DNA from: an uncultured Kordiimonas sp.
GTDB lineage: Bacteria > Pseudomonadota > Alphaproteobacteria > Sphingomonadales > Kordiimonadaceae
Length of the DNA: 64,000 nucleotides
Assembly (NCBI GenBank): GCA_947503625.1
Contig: CANNEK010000002.1
Span: 62,001 to 126,000, forward strand
Reading direction: 5' to 3'
Shown here: positions 1 through 8,462 of the stretch, piece by piece
Position numbering within the stretch: position 1 is the first letter of the stretch
Layout of the letters: every line of letters starts with the position of its first letter
Notes under the pieces: model-generated
Seen by the model: the letters and a program-made list of their open reading frames with translations, nothing else
What the model was told of the DNA's origin: nothing
Database searches by the model: none
Program-made: the position numbers and the translations under genes

Positions 1-35
1 TTTCCCCTTATCGAGTTGGTGTGTCCTACGCGGGA

Positions 36-749
36 CTATTTGATTGAAATGCTTGAAAGTCCGCCAGAGTGCTTGCGCACATCTTTTGGATCGCCATACA
101 CGGAGATCGAAGCAACACCTGCAACGCGCGCGTCAATACTTTCGCTCGCATACACGGAAGCAGAGCCAGCACCTTTAACGTCAACTTCCACATCAGCGCA
201 CTTCAGGTCGTCAGCATCAATGTCGCCAGCACCGCGAACGTCCAGCAATAGCTTGCCGCAAGTGCCTTCAATTTCGACGTCTGCCGCACCGCGGACATCG
301 ATCTCCAGTTCTTCGCTATCAATATTGGAAAGTTCACCATCTACAGCGCCCATGACTTCAAGCTCGACAAGTGTCGGCATTGAGATGGTCACTTCAACTT
401 CCGCGTTGTTCCAGAAGTTTTTGCGGCCCTCGGTATCCATATCGATAACAAGCGTATCGCCGTCCAGAACTGTCGTTACATCCTCAATACGGTTCTCGCG
501 GGTACGCACTGTAACGGCAAAGTCTTCACCTGCTGTCAGCTCGAGTTCGATGGCACCTCTAACCTGAACGCGGGTAAAATCCGCCACATCCCGGCTTTCA
601 GTTACACGATCACGGCTATCCCGGTTTCGCTCCATCGCCGCAGACCCTGCGACCGAATGCAAAACAGTTGCTGCAACGCCCGCAGCCATCAAGCCAACAA
701 GCGCTTTCCGCCCCAATGAAGGGCGGGTCGAATATGATAGATTTCTCAC
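36..749 (-). CDS. Exported DUF2807 (GIN-domain) beta-helix protein
   Basis: Product of about 237 residues. After a hydrophobic N-terminal segment (alanine/valine-rich, ending near GSAAMERNRD) comes the repetitive beta-rich pattern of the DUF2807 'auto-transporter adhesin head GIN' family, for example DVRGAADVEIEG followed by DVRGAGDIDADD. Such proteins are usually secreted or periplasmic; function is unknown. An upstream ATG at 839 is possible in frame, but I prefer GTG at 747-749 because a good ribosome site (GAGAGGA) precedes it and the signal peptide then begins in the usual place. The gene is complete and nothing beyond it is visible at the window edge. Family call is fairly sure; function is not. 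Confidence 0.72.
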   Translation of the reverse strand: MRNLSYSTRPSLGRKALVGLMAAGVAATVLHSVAGSAAMERNRDSRDRVTESRDVADFTRVQVRGAIELELTAGEDFAVTVRTRENRIEDVTTVLDGDTLVIDMDTEGRKNFWNNAEVEVTISMPTLVELEVMGAVDGELSNIDSEELEIDVRGAADVEIEGTCGKLLLDVRGAGDIDADDLKCADVEVDVKGAGSASVYASESIDARVAGVASISVYGDPKDVRKHSGGLSSISIK

Positions 750-1026
750 GAGTAGATCCTCTCTGTTACTGTCGTGTTTTTTTATAGTTTTTTTTAACGG
801 GTAATCGTTTTGTTTATGAACCCGATATAAATATCCCACTTCAAGGCTTCAAGGTCAAGTCAGCCGCCAAATTCGCTCAACTAAACCTTTGTTAGGCACC
901 GTTTATCGCGGTTGAAGCCCAAATTAGCAAAAAAAGCGATGTGATACGGCTATGGATTTGCGACTCGGCTACAAAGATTGCCTTTCTGTATGATATCGCT
1001 CACAATGTCTGAATCAGAGGGGAAAT

Positions 1027-1413
1027 ATGGACGAAATCGCATCTCATCAACTGGCGAACCTGATCAAGCCATCCGCCAAAGGCAATTCCAATACCGGTCC
1101 TCGAAACCGCAATCGCACGGTGTATTTCACGAGAAACGAACTTTCTCAAATTCTGAACGTTTATGGCCGCCTGGTAACAGCAGGAGAATGGCGTGACTAT
1201 GCTATCGATCACGTTCAGGATCACGCGGTGTTTTCGATTTTCAGGCGTGCCAGCGAAATACCGCACTATCGGATCATCAAGGAACCTGCGTTATCCAACC
1301 AGCAGGGCGCCTGGCGTATTCTTGGCGCGGCCGGGCAAGTGCTGAAGCGCGGCAGAAAACTTGATCAGTTGCTGCGCTACTTTGATCGCCATCATCTTAA
1401 AGCCATCACCTGA
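1027..1413 (+). CDS. DUF2794 family protein
   Basis: Protein of 128 residues matching the small cytoplasmic DUF2794 family of alphaproteobacteria. The recognisable core is the conserved stretch VYFTRNEL...GRLVTAGEWRDYAIDH, then FRRASE, PHYRI and a C-terminal RGRKLDQLLRYF. Function is unknown. The start is an ATG preceded by a GAGGGGA ribosome site. It stands alone between the divergent DUF2807 gene and the convergent histidine kinase, with only 24 bp to the kinase stop codon. Confidence 0.8.
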   Translation: MDEIASHQLANLIKPSAKGNSNTGPRNRNRTVYFTRNELSQILNVYGRLVTAGEWRDYAIDHVQDHAVFSIFRRASEIPHYRIIKEPALSNQQGAWRILGAAGQVLKRGRKLDQLLRYFDRHHLKAIT

Positions 1414-1437
1414 ACAGGAAATGCCGCAACCGAAACG

Positions 1438-3357
1438 CTATCGGTTCTGCAGGTAGATTTTCTTGATAAGCTGATCAAGACTTTGCCAGTCAATGGGCTT
1501 GGCGACACAATCATCAATCCCGATCTCTTTGTATTCTTTGACATGCATTTCTGCAGCGTCCGCCGTAAGCGCAACAATAGGGGTTGTGGACCAATCGCAA
1601 GACGATGCCCTTATTTTTCTGGATGCCTCCACGCCGTCCATGACCGGCATGTGTATATCCATCAACACGACATCGAACGGCGCCTTGGAGAGCGCATCAA
1701 GGGCCTGTTGGCCATCAGAAACCAAAGTGACGGAATAACCAAACCGCTCAACGAGAAATTTTTGCAGCATCATCTGGTTAACCGGATTGTCCTCGGCAGC
1801 AAGCACTCGGATATCTGCCGCTGAAGCTTCTGAGATACCCTCGGCGGCCGCGCCTGCGTCCTTGTTTTCGCTGGTTACGCGGTCAAAAGCTGCTTCAAAA
1901 TAAAAGGTGCTGCCAAAACCTTTCTTGCTTGCACACCAAACCTTGCCATCCATCATGCCAGCAAGGCTTTTGCATATAGACAGCCCGAGACCGGTGCCTT
2001 CGGACGACCGGCTGCGGGTGCCCTCCGCCTGATAAAATGGTTTGAACAGATTGCCACGCTCGCCCGGTGTAAGGCCCATACCATCATCGCGGACTGAGAA
2101 GCTGACGAATACCTTGCCAACACCCGCTTCACTATAGCCTTCATCGATATCCACGGTCAGGGCAACGTCGCCTTTTTCCGTAAACTTCGTGGCATTCGAC
2201 AGAAAGTTGTTAAGAATTTGAGTGACCCTGACGGGGTCCAGTAATAGCTTGAGGTCTCCGTCACCCTTCAGGGTTTTCGAAAATTTCAGGCCTTTTGCCT
2301 CGGTCGCTTTCTTGTGTGTTTGAGCAAGTTCCTCCACCAAGTCCGCAATTCTTACCGGTTTTGGATTAAGATCAAAACGTCCTGCTTCCATTTTCGAAAC
2401 ATCTAAAACATCAGAGAGAACAGTCAGAAGCTGATCGCTACTGTTCAGCGCAACCTGAGACAACCGTCTGCGCTCGTCTGCGTCAGCCTCTTCTGCCAGC
2501 AGCTCCAGAACACTCGTAATCCCGTTCAAAGGTGTGCGGACCTCATGACTGATCAGTGCAAGGAAGTTGGACTTTGCAGTATTGGCTTTATCCGCTTCCT
2601 CCTTTGCTGCCACAAGTTGGGCTTCGCGCGCTTTCTGGATAGCGATATCCTGATGGGTACCAACGATCCGCAGAGGCGAACCGTCAGCGCGGCGGCTGAC
2701 AATTTTACCCCGGCTTAACACCCACATCAGACTACCGTCTTTATGGATCATCTGGAATTCATCTTCCAGATATCCGTCACCCGCAGTCAAATAGTCCTGT
2801 ACTGCCTCTTCATATTCAACAAGGTCCTCAGGTTTGCACAAAACCCTCCATGTGTCATATGAATGCGGCAATTCAAACTGCTCATATCCCAGCATTTCCA
2901 TATAACGGGCACTGAAATACACTTCGCCGGTAACAACATTCCAGTCCCACAAGCCATAGTCCGCGCCGTCCACGGCGAACCTTAGCTGGTCACGTTCACG
3001 CAGCAACCTGCGGGTTTCCTCTTCCGACCTGCCCAGAGACCTCAAAATGATACAACATCCGATATCCGGAGCCGGCGCAGGCGCGGCATTCCAGCGCATA
3101 ACTGTCTTCTTGTTTTTCTCCAGCCCCAGATCAACCAGCTGATCCCGAAGTGGTGTGCCCGCCAGCAGCATTTGAAAGTCGGCCTGATTCAGAAAACTCT
3201 GGCATTCTTCAAAGTGAGATTTTCCGATCAAACTGCTAATGCTGTCTGCGCCCGTCAACGTGACCCAGCGGTCATTGACCTCAATGTAACGCCCCTGGTT
3301 GTCGAGGACGGCAGCAGCAAATTCAAGAGCGTCGAAAACCAGATCACCAAGAGACAT
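1438..3357 (-). CDS. Soluble hybrid sensor histidine kinase (PAS-PAS-HisKA-HATPase-REC)
   Basis: Protein of 639 residues. Order of domains: a PAS domain at about 1-110, a second PAS/PAC domain at about 120-245 (DYGLWDWN ... DGSPLRIVGTHQDI), a HisKA dimerisation helix with the phospho-accepting His in NFLALISHEVRTPLNG (about 265-280), an HATPase domain with N box (NNFLSNATKF), DDGMGL and GTGLGLSI, and a C-terminal receiver domain (AAEDNPVN; phospho-Asp in VLMDIHMPVMDG; LTAD). No membrane segment is visible, so it probably senses a cytoplasmic or membrane-permeant cue through the PAS domains. The built-in receiver suggests a phosphorelay, but no Hpt protein or separate regulator lies nearby, so the output is unknown. 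Confidence 0.9.
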   Translation of the reverse strand: MSLGDLVFDALEFAAAVLDNQGRYIEVNDRWVTLTGADSISSLIGKSHFEECQSFLNQADFQMLLAGTPLRDQLVDLGLEKNKKTVMRWNAAPAPAPDIGCCIILRSLGRSEEETRRLLRERDQLRFAVDGADYGLWDWNVVTGEVYFSARYMEMLGYEQFELPHSYDTWRVLCKPEDLVEYEEAVQDYLTAGDGYLEDEFQMIHKDGSLMWVLSRGKIVSRRADGSPLRIVGTHQDIAIQKAREAQLVAAKEEADKANTAKSNFLALISHEVRTPLNGITSVLELLAEEADADERRRLSQVALNSSDQLLTVLSDVLDVSKMEAGRFDLNPKPVRIADLVEELAQTHKKATEAKGLKFSKTLKGDGDLKLLLDPVRVTQILNNFLSNATKFTEKGDVALTVDIDEGYSEAGVGKVFVSFSVRDDGMGLTPGERGNLFKPFYQAEGTRSRSSEGTGLGLSICKSLAGMMDGKVWCASKKGFGSTFYFEAAFDRVTSENKDAGAAAEGISEASAADIRVLAAEDNPVNQMMLQKFLVERFGYSVTLVSDGQQALDALSKAPFDVVLMDIHMPVMDGVEASRKIRASSCDWSTTPIVALTADAAEMHVKEYKEIGIDDCVAKPIDWQSLDQLIKKIYLQNR

Positions 3358-3672
3358 CCGCCCATCGTCTTTGGCGCTGCCGGGAACTGCCTCCCTCGCG
3401 GCCTCAGCCCGATTGATATGGTCCTTGCTCGAAATCGGTCCCTACCCTTATTACTTGCCTGCTTTTCATATAACCGAAAAGTTGCCAATCAGTTTACCGC
3501 CTATTGACATGATGTCGGCTTTAAAACCTCTGGTCCAGATACTTTATCCTTTGCAAATACCAGCAACCCCGCATTCGCCTATCAGGTCATTTGTATTTTC
3601 CATTGAATTTTGCAATCCTCACAAAATGACAAGACGGATGCAAACATACCCCGGAAAGGCTGATCATACGAC
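3358..3672. other. Intergenic region between divergent genes
   Basis: This 315-bp stretch separates the histidine kinase (minus strand) from the CorA-like gene (plus strand) and must hold both promoters. Open frames here lack family resemblance and look like chance. I see no RNA gene, repeat or clear operator. Confidence 0.5.
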
Positions 3673-4791
3673 ATGCGAAAAAATATAGTCCTGTGCAGCT
3701 TTGATCAGAAGTCTGCCGACCTTAGCTTCAGCTTCGATGAAGAGTATGATGAGTATGTTCACCCTCTGGAGGTTACACTTGGTTTCAGACAGGTGTTCTG
3801 GAAGTGCTTCTCCAAAATCAGATCGTCAGCATTCGAGGACGAAACAATTAGCTGGCTTGGTGAAGAATTTCTGCTCAGGCAGGCGTTCTTTTTTGAAAGT
3901 ATAGACACATCACTTGGTGAAACAGACGGCAACCTGTATGTCGCGGCGTTTGTGCTGGACTGCCAAAATGAAGGTAGAAAACAGATAAGTGAGCTGCGCA
4001 GTATCGCCGGTCAAAATGAACAGGACGCCATTTTTTCCCTTTTCGATGCAATGCCGGAAAAAATTAAAAACACCTTCACACAACATTTGAGCCATTCATC
4101 AAATTTCCCCGGCTTGTCAAACTATGAGATCGATACGACAACACACAGTGACGACGTCACATGTGCGCTCCTATACGGTTTCTTCTACTGGGGAAAATTG
4201 CTTCTTTGGCGTATCCGAAGGGATCAGGCTGATATCAATATTTCTGTTCGCCAGCAGAACTTCAAAAACGCCATATTCCTGACGGCTATTCAACGTTCGC
4301 GCATTATCAACATCAAGCGGTTCCAGCTCACTTCGAATATCAGCAACAACCAACAGATTAAAAAAACTACGGCAAGTATGAAAGCGCATCTGAATCTGGT
4401 AACTGAATATGAAAATGATGAAAACCTGAATACGCTCTTCGAGGAATATCTGGCGTCCCTGGAAAAACTATTCTCGGAGGAAAACCGCCGGAAAATTGAG
4501 CGCGCCGTTCAGGTGTTCTCTTTTATCGCCGTACCCTTCACTATTTTCGGCGCCCTGATTGGCCTGAAAACCGATGCCCCTATCATCAGGTCTGCGCTTG
4601 AAGTGTTCGAAAACCAGAATGTCTGGATGTTTTTGTTTATGTGCGCAGCCGTGCCTGCAATTGTATATACCGCGACATTCGCAATCTCCCGGGAACAAAA
4701 CATTTCCACCCGTCTGGATCGTTTTCGGGAAAAAAACGGGGTCAGTAAAATGTCAGTGAAGAAACGTCGCCTCCCGATACGGCGGTTCTGA
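3673..4791 (+). CDS. Membrane protein with CorA-like C-terminal topology
   Basis: Protein of 372 residues not assigned to a family by sequence alone. Residues 1-270 are soluble and rich in charged and helical sequence. The C-terminal hundred residues run: a long charged helix, a membrane segment (FSFIAVPFTIFGALIGLK), a short loop, a second membrane segment (WMFLFMCAAVPAIVYTATFAI) and a basic tail. This is the layout of CorA/ZntB divalent-cation channels, including the Pro-x-Thr and Gly spacing before the loop, but the hallmark Gly-Met-Asn is replaced by Gly-Leu-Lys. It may be a divergent CorA-like transporter or an unrelated two-helix anchor. Its last 50 bp overlap the convergent Mur ligase gene. 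Confidence 0.55.
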   Translation: MRKNIVLCSFDQKSADLSFSFDEEYDEYVHPLEVTLGFRQVFWKCFSKIRSSAFEDETISWLGEEFLLRQAFFFESIDTSLGETDGNLYVAAFVLDCQNEGRKQISELRSIAGQNEQDAIFSLFDAMPEKIKNTFTQHLSHSSNFPGLSNYEIDTTTHSDDVTCALLYGFFYWGKLLLWRIRRDQADINISVRQQNFKNAIFLTAIQRSRIINIKRFQLTSNISNNQQIKKTTASMKAHLNLVTEYENDENLNTLFEEYLASLEKLFSEENRRKIERAVQVFSFIAVPFTIFGALIGLKTDAPIIRSALEVFENQNVWMFLFMCAAVPAIVYTATFAISREQNISTRLDRFREKNGVSKMSVKKRRLPIRRF

Positions 4792-6055
4792 ACTCCAGTG
4801 CACTGAACAATCCGCCAGTTGCCAGAAAACTCTTTCCTGATCCTTTTTCATTTTCCCTGAGCCAGCGCCACAGCTGAACCGAACTGTCAAAGCACTGCAC
4901 GCAGGCTGCCGGGTTTTCGGTACGGATTACATTGGCGATCTCTTCCGGGGCCTGTCCTTTGTGGTGTGCCGCAAAAACCAGAAAGTCGGATGCGAATTCA
5001 GTAAGTATCCGACTGATTTCCCGCCAGTTTTTGTCGGCTGAAACGCCCAGTATCATTGTTGGTTGTTCACTATGGAGATGGCGATAGCTTCTCGCCACTT
5101 CACGCACTGCATCAGGCGTATGGGCTCCGTCACACACGATGTAAGGGTCTCTTGAGATCACTTCAAACCTCACGGGCAAAGTAAATTCGGCACATGTTGA
5201 AACGAATGTTTCATCAAGCCTGGCGCGCGCATCAGACTGAAGCAGGAAAGTCTTCAAAAGCTGGTAACCCAGAAGACTGTTCTTCACGAAGTAGGAGGCT
5301 GGCACGGCAAAATCCAACTTACTGGCAAGACCATCAATGCCTTCAACCACGACACCAGCCTTGCCGCTTTCCTTGAACCCGTGGCGATCTATGATCAGTT
5401 CATGGTCCAGATAGCAGCTCTGCCGTGCCCCCAAGCCAGCATAAAAACTGAAAAAACCAGCCAGGTCATCGCCAAGCCAACCCGAGACTATCGTGCCGTC
5501 GGGGCCAAGCACATCAATCTTGTCAGCGACAATTTCAGCTCTGGTGTTTCCTAACAACTGCGTATGTTCAAGGTCGATGGACGTTAAAACGGCGTGCCTG
5601 CCAGCAAACAGGCGGGTCGGGTCATATCGCCCGCCAATGCCTGCTTCGATGATCAGCACATCCGGCCGCTCTCTTTCAAAAACAAGAACCGAGAGCAGCG
5701 TCATTATCTCAAAACTGCCAAAGGAGCTGAAATCCGTTGGTAATGAGTGAAGAGACTGCCAGGCGTCTCCAAGTGCATTTGCGGAAACCTGCGTTCCGTT
5801 CAGGCGAAATCGCTCGCTAAACTCGAAGTAATGCGGTGATAGAAACGTGCCGGTGCTGACGCCTAGCGTCTCCAGCATTTTTTCCAGAAACAAAGCCGTG
5901 CTGCCTTTGCCATTAGTGCCAACGACGTGAATAATTTCACAGGTTGTCGAAAGGCTTTGCCAGACCTCCGGCATTGCCTCATAGGTACGGCGAAGGCCAA
6001 TACCGTCGCCGTATTTTGGCAACTTCAATATTTCCCCGAAAACGTCAACGGGCAT
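4742..6055 (-). CDS. FolC-like Mur ligase
   Basis: Protein of 437 residues with the folylpolyglutamate synthase/Mur ligase fold. The P-loop GTNGKGS is at 46-52, followed by SPHYFEFSERFRLNG (73-87), matching the FolC 'SPHL..F.ERIR.NG' signature. GIGGRYDPTRLF, TSIDLEHTQLLG and the Lys-containing AEIVADKIDVLG follow, and the C-terminal domain has CDGAHTPDA and GVSADKNW. ATG at 6055 is preferred to TTG at 6064. The gene overlaps the upstream ATP-grasp gene by 11 bp, so the two are translationally coupled. A housekeeping FolC normally sits after accD, so this may be a paralogue acting with the ATP-grasp ligase on another acidic or peptide substrate. That is inference. Confidence 0.72.
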   Translation of the reverse strand: MPVDVFGEILKLPKYGDGIGLRRTYEAMPEVWQSLSTTCEIIHVVGTNGKGSTALFLEKMLETLGVSTGTFLSPHYFEFSERFRLNGTQVSANALGDAWQSLHSLPTDFSSFGSFEIMTLLSVLVFERERPDVLIIEAGIGGRYDPTRLFAGRHAVLTSIDLEHTQLLGNTRAEIVADKIDVLGPDGTIVSGWLGDDLAGFFSFYAGLGARQSCYLDHELIIDRHGFKESGKAGVVVEGIDGLASKLDFAVPASYFVKNSLLGYQLLKTFLLQSDARARLDETFVSTCAEFTLPVRFEVISRDPYIVCDGAHTPDAVREVARSYRHLHSEQPTMILGVSADKNWREISRILTEFASDFLVFAAHHKGQAPEEIANVIRTENPAACVQCFDSSVQLWRWLRENEKGSGKSFLATGGLFSALEFRTAVSGGDVSSLTFY

Positions 6056-7082
6056 TGGCTGCAAGCCCTTCGCTGATAACGGTTTCCCAGATACCGGTCA
6101 GCAACTCTACCTTACCGAGCTTCTCCAGAGTTGTAAGAGCGGGATTACAATTCAGCTCAATGACCACAGGTTCACTTTCCTGACGGTTTCGGCACATAAA
6201 ATCGATCGCGCATACCCGTAAACCGGAAACCTCATAAACCTTTCTGCACAACTCCTTTTCATACGTTGTGAAAGAAGTTTTAAAATCAAAAACCCCGCCA
6301 CCGTAGGATGAGTTCGCTTTCTCCGAGCAGGTGATTTTTTGACCTTCTTTCAAAACAGAAGCCAGGGTGAGCTGTTGCTTTTCCATCGCTGAAACCAAAA
6401 CCCTGTCATCATCGTTCAATGGCGACAAACCTTGTCGTTCAAGCCTTTCGTTTTCGACCGAGAGCAACTGATCCAGTCTGGATCGACCATTGCCTACCAG
6501 CTCTGGCTGCGTTTTCCGGTAGGAAAAAACGGGTTCGCCATCGATGTAGAACAGTCTGCCCTCTTCTCCTTCGAGGACTTCCTGTATGACGGCGCTATGG
6601 AAAGACTGTGCAGTTTTCTGAAGGTGTGAACGAAGTGTTGTTTCGTTGTTTACTGACCGGGCGAGCACACCACGAGAGCCCTGATTGGGTTTGACAAAAA
6701 CCGGGTACCCGATTGCCTCCGCAAAAGATACCCCGTCCTCAATCTCGCGCCCGGCTGGCCTCATGTCTGCATACTGTTCTTTGACAAATACAAGTTGTGA
6801 TCGCGGCGTTGCGATACCCGCTTTGGCCAAAAGGCCATATGTGTGGGATTTGTCTGTTACGAGCGTGGATGCTGCTGCGTTGTTGATAGCGTAGCCTGAA
6901 ACAGTCCCTGCCCCAACAAAGATGCTGGATTTCTCGTTCGAAACTCGCGCTACATAGCGCGAAAACGTGTCGACAACCTCGAAATCACAACCAAGCCTGG
7001 TCGCTGCAAGCTCCGCATATCTTATGTTCAGGGGTACAGTATCCATTGCCGCGTTTGTGTCCGTTTTAACAACCAGTCTCAA
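6045..7082 (-). CDS. CphA/GshF-like ATP-grasp ligase
   Basis: Protein of about 345 residues from a TTG start; the first ATG in frame is at 7046 and the true start is uncertain. The fold is ATP-grasp: phosphate-loop region VFVKPNQGSRG at 128-138, VIQEVLEGEEGRLFYIDG, then VGNGRSRLDQLL and ANSSYGGGVFDF. These last two resemble the 'VGDGRST..EL' and 'ANLSTGG' motifs of cyanophycin synthetase and GshF ligases. The metal ligands lie in IELNCNP near 310. Such enzymes join an amino group to an acyl phosphate. CphA itself fuses this module to a Mur ligase domain; here a separate Mur ligase gene follows in an 11-bp overlap. Substrate unknown. Confidence 0.7.
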   Translation of the reverse strand: MRLVVKTDTNAAMDTVPLNIRYAELAATRLGCDFEVVDTFSRYVARVSNEKSSIFVGAGTVSGYAINNAAASTLVTDKSHTYGLLAKAGIATPRSQLVFVKEQYADMRPAGREIEDGVSFAEAIGYPVFVKPNQGSRGVLARSVNNETTLRSHLQKTAQSFHSAVIQEVLEGEEGRLFYIDGEPVFSYRKTQPELVGNGRSRLDQLLSVENERLERQGLSPLNDDDRVLVSAMEKQQLTLASVLKEGQKITCSEKANSSYGGGVFDFKTSFTTYEKELCRKVYEVSGLRVCAIDFMCRNRQESEPVVIELNCNPALTTLEKLGKVELLTGIWETVISEGLAANAR

Positions 7083-7249
7083 GGAGCATAAGCAAGTAGC
7101 AAAATGCTATCATATGAATCCCGCGCAATCAGCACAACCCAATGCATTGTCACACGGTTTCCGGCTTCATGCACATGCAGAACAGGACAAGCTGTTGTTT
7201 ACCTCTTCAGCCACGCACGGAGAAAACTCAGGGAAAAATACGAAGAAAA

Positions 7250-7324
7250 TGGTGCCGCTGGGGAGAATTGAACTCCCGGCCTCACCCTTACCAAGGGTGC
7301 GCTCTACCACTGAGCTACAGCGGC
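7250..7324 (-). tRNA. tRNA-Thr(GGT)
   Basis: Read on the minus strand, the 75-nt gene folds into a full cloverleaf: acceptor arms GCCGCTG and CAGCGGC, a D arm with GCTC/GAGC, an anticodon stem CACCC/GGGTG with loop TTGGTAA (anticodon GGT), and a T arm with TTCAATT. The 3' CCA is encoded. Confidence 0.96.
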
Positions 7325-7515
7325 CCTTAAAAGACCATAAGGCCAGAAACTGGCCGAAGAAGGCAGTTAAAAGCCGTTCGCCGGGCCTATTGCCATAGGG
7401 ATACCCCCGATGCAAGATAAAACTGCTGCAAATGCTGCCTGCTTATACGAAAAACCAGTATCCTGTTTTCAACTTGGGGCTTGAGTTTTTCACCGCAACA
7501 AAGCAATTTGACCGC

Positions 7516-7662
7516 ATGACCGAAGACGCACCAGAAAAAGATCAGAAAACCCGCTCCGAAAAAGCCAGGTCAGCGGACAAGCAGGCCCGTTTGTCGGAAG
7601 CGCTGCGCGCAAACCTGCGGCGACGCAAGGATCAAGCGCGCGTGCGCAAGCAGTCTGACTAG
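7516..7662 (+). CDS. Small conserved basic protein upstream of dcd/murA
   Basis: A 48-residue, highly charged protein (start MTEDAPEKDQ, end RRRKDQARVRKQSD) with the pattern ALRANLRRRK that I recognise from short hypothetical proteins next to murA in other alphaproteobacteria. The frame stays open upstream to 7432, but ATG 7516 fits the conserved beginning. Its function is unknown; the basic C-terminus could bind nucleic acid, which is only a guess. Confidence 0.6.
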   Translation: MTEDAPEKDQKTRSEKARSADKQARLSEALRANLRRRKDQARVRKQSD

Positions 7663-7823
7663 ACATGTCACAACCGGTGCACGCCCGACACAATAAAACC
7701 CACCCCACATCTTGTATAAAGGTGCTTGTTTAGCCATAGAGTTTGGCTTACTAATCCGGGGTCTTGTGGCCACAGAAAGCTTCAGGACAAAGACACCAGA
7801 CCAAGCAAGGGGAACGAACCGCC

Positions 7824-8378
7824 ATGTCCATCATGTCCGATAAATGGATCAGAAAAATGTCCCAGGAACAGGACATGATCGAACCTTTCATTGATGGTCA
7901 GGTGAGAGATGGCAACATCTCATACGGGCTGTCATCCTATGGGTATGATGCCCGGGTCGCGCCGGAATTCAAGATATTCACCAATGTTGATTCGGCTATC
8001 GTGGACCCAAAGAATTTTTCGCCAAAAAGCTTTGTAGACCGTGACACAGACGAATGCGTTATACCGCCAAACAGCTTTGCGCTGGCCCGAACCGTTGAAT
8101 ACTTCCGTGTACCCAAAGACGTTCTGGTGATTTGCCTTGGTAAATCAACCTACGCGCGCTGCGGCATCATTGTGAATGTAACTCCGCTCGAACCGGGCTG
8201 GGAAGGCCATGTTACGCTTGAGTTTTCCAACACAACACCGCTTCCTGCGCGTATTTACGCCAACGAAGGCGCGTGCCAGTTCCTGTTCCTGCAAGGCAAT
8301 GAACCTTGTGAAACAGCATACAGTGACAGGGCCGGTAAATATCAGGGGCAACGTGGCGTCACTTTGCCGAAGCTGTAA
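7824..8378 (+). CDS. dcd: dCTP deaminase
   Basis: Protein of 184 residues, the usual length for Dcd. It deaminates dCTP to dUTP and so feeds dTTP synthesis. Conserved blocks are [12 protein letters not shown] near 33-44, the [12 protein letters not shown] substrate loop, and [12 protein letters not shown] with the catalytic Glu at about 133, followed by the C-terminal [15 protein letters not shown] 7824 has the ribosome site AAGGGGAA. It lies 84 bp upstream of murA on the same strand, as is usual in alphaproteobacteria. Confidence 0.97.
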   Translation: MSIMSDKWIRKMSQEQDMIEPFIDGQVRDGNISYGLSSYGYDARVAPEFKIFTNVDSAIVDPKNFSPKSFVDRDTDECVIPPNSFALARTVEYFRVPKDVLVICLGKSTYARCGIIVNVTPLEPGWEGHVTLEFSNTTPLPARIYANEGACQFLFLQGNEPCETAYSDRAGKYQGQRGVTLPKL

Positions 8379-8462
8379 AAATCGCAAACTTGCCGCTTTG
8401 CTGCCGTTTTTCCCCGGCAAGACAAACATCGTTTAGATCACGCACCTGAGGGCTCAAAGCAT

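Noticed and set aside
16-567. A 183-codon open frame on the plus strand, opposite the DUF2807 gene.
   Set aside because: It is Ser/Thr/Pro-rich with no family pattern and is fully antisense to a gene with clear repeats and a signal peptide; it is a mirror of the biased codons of that gene.
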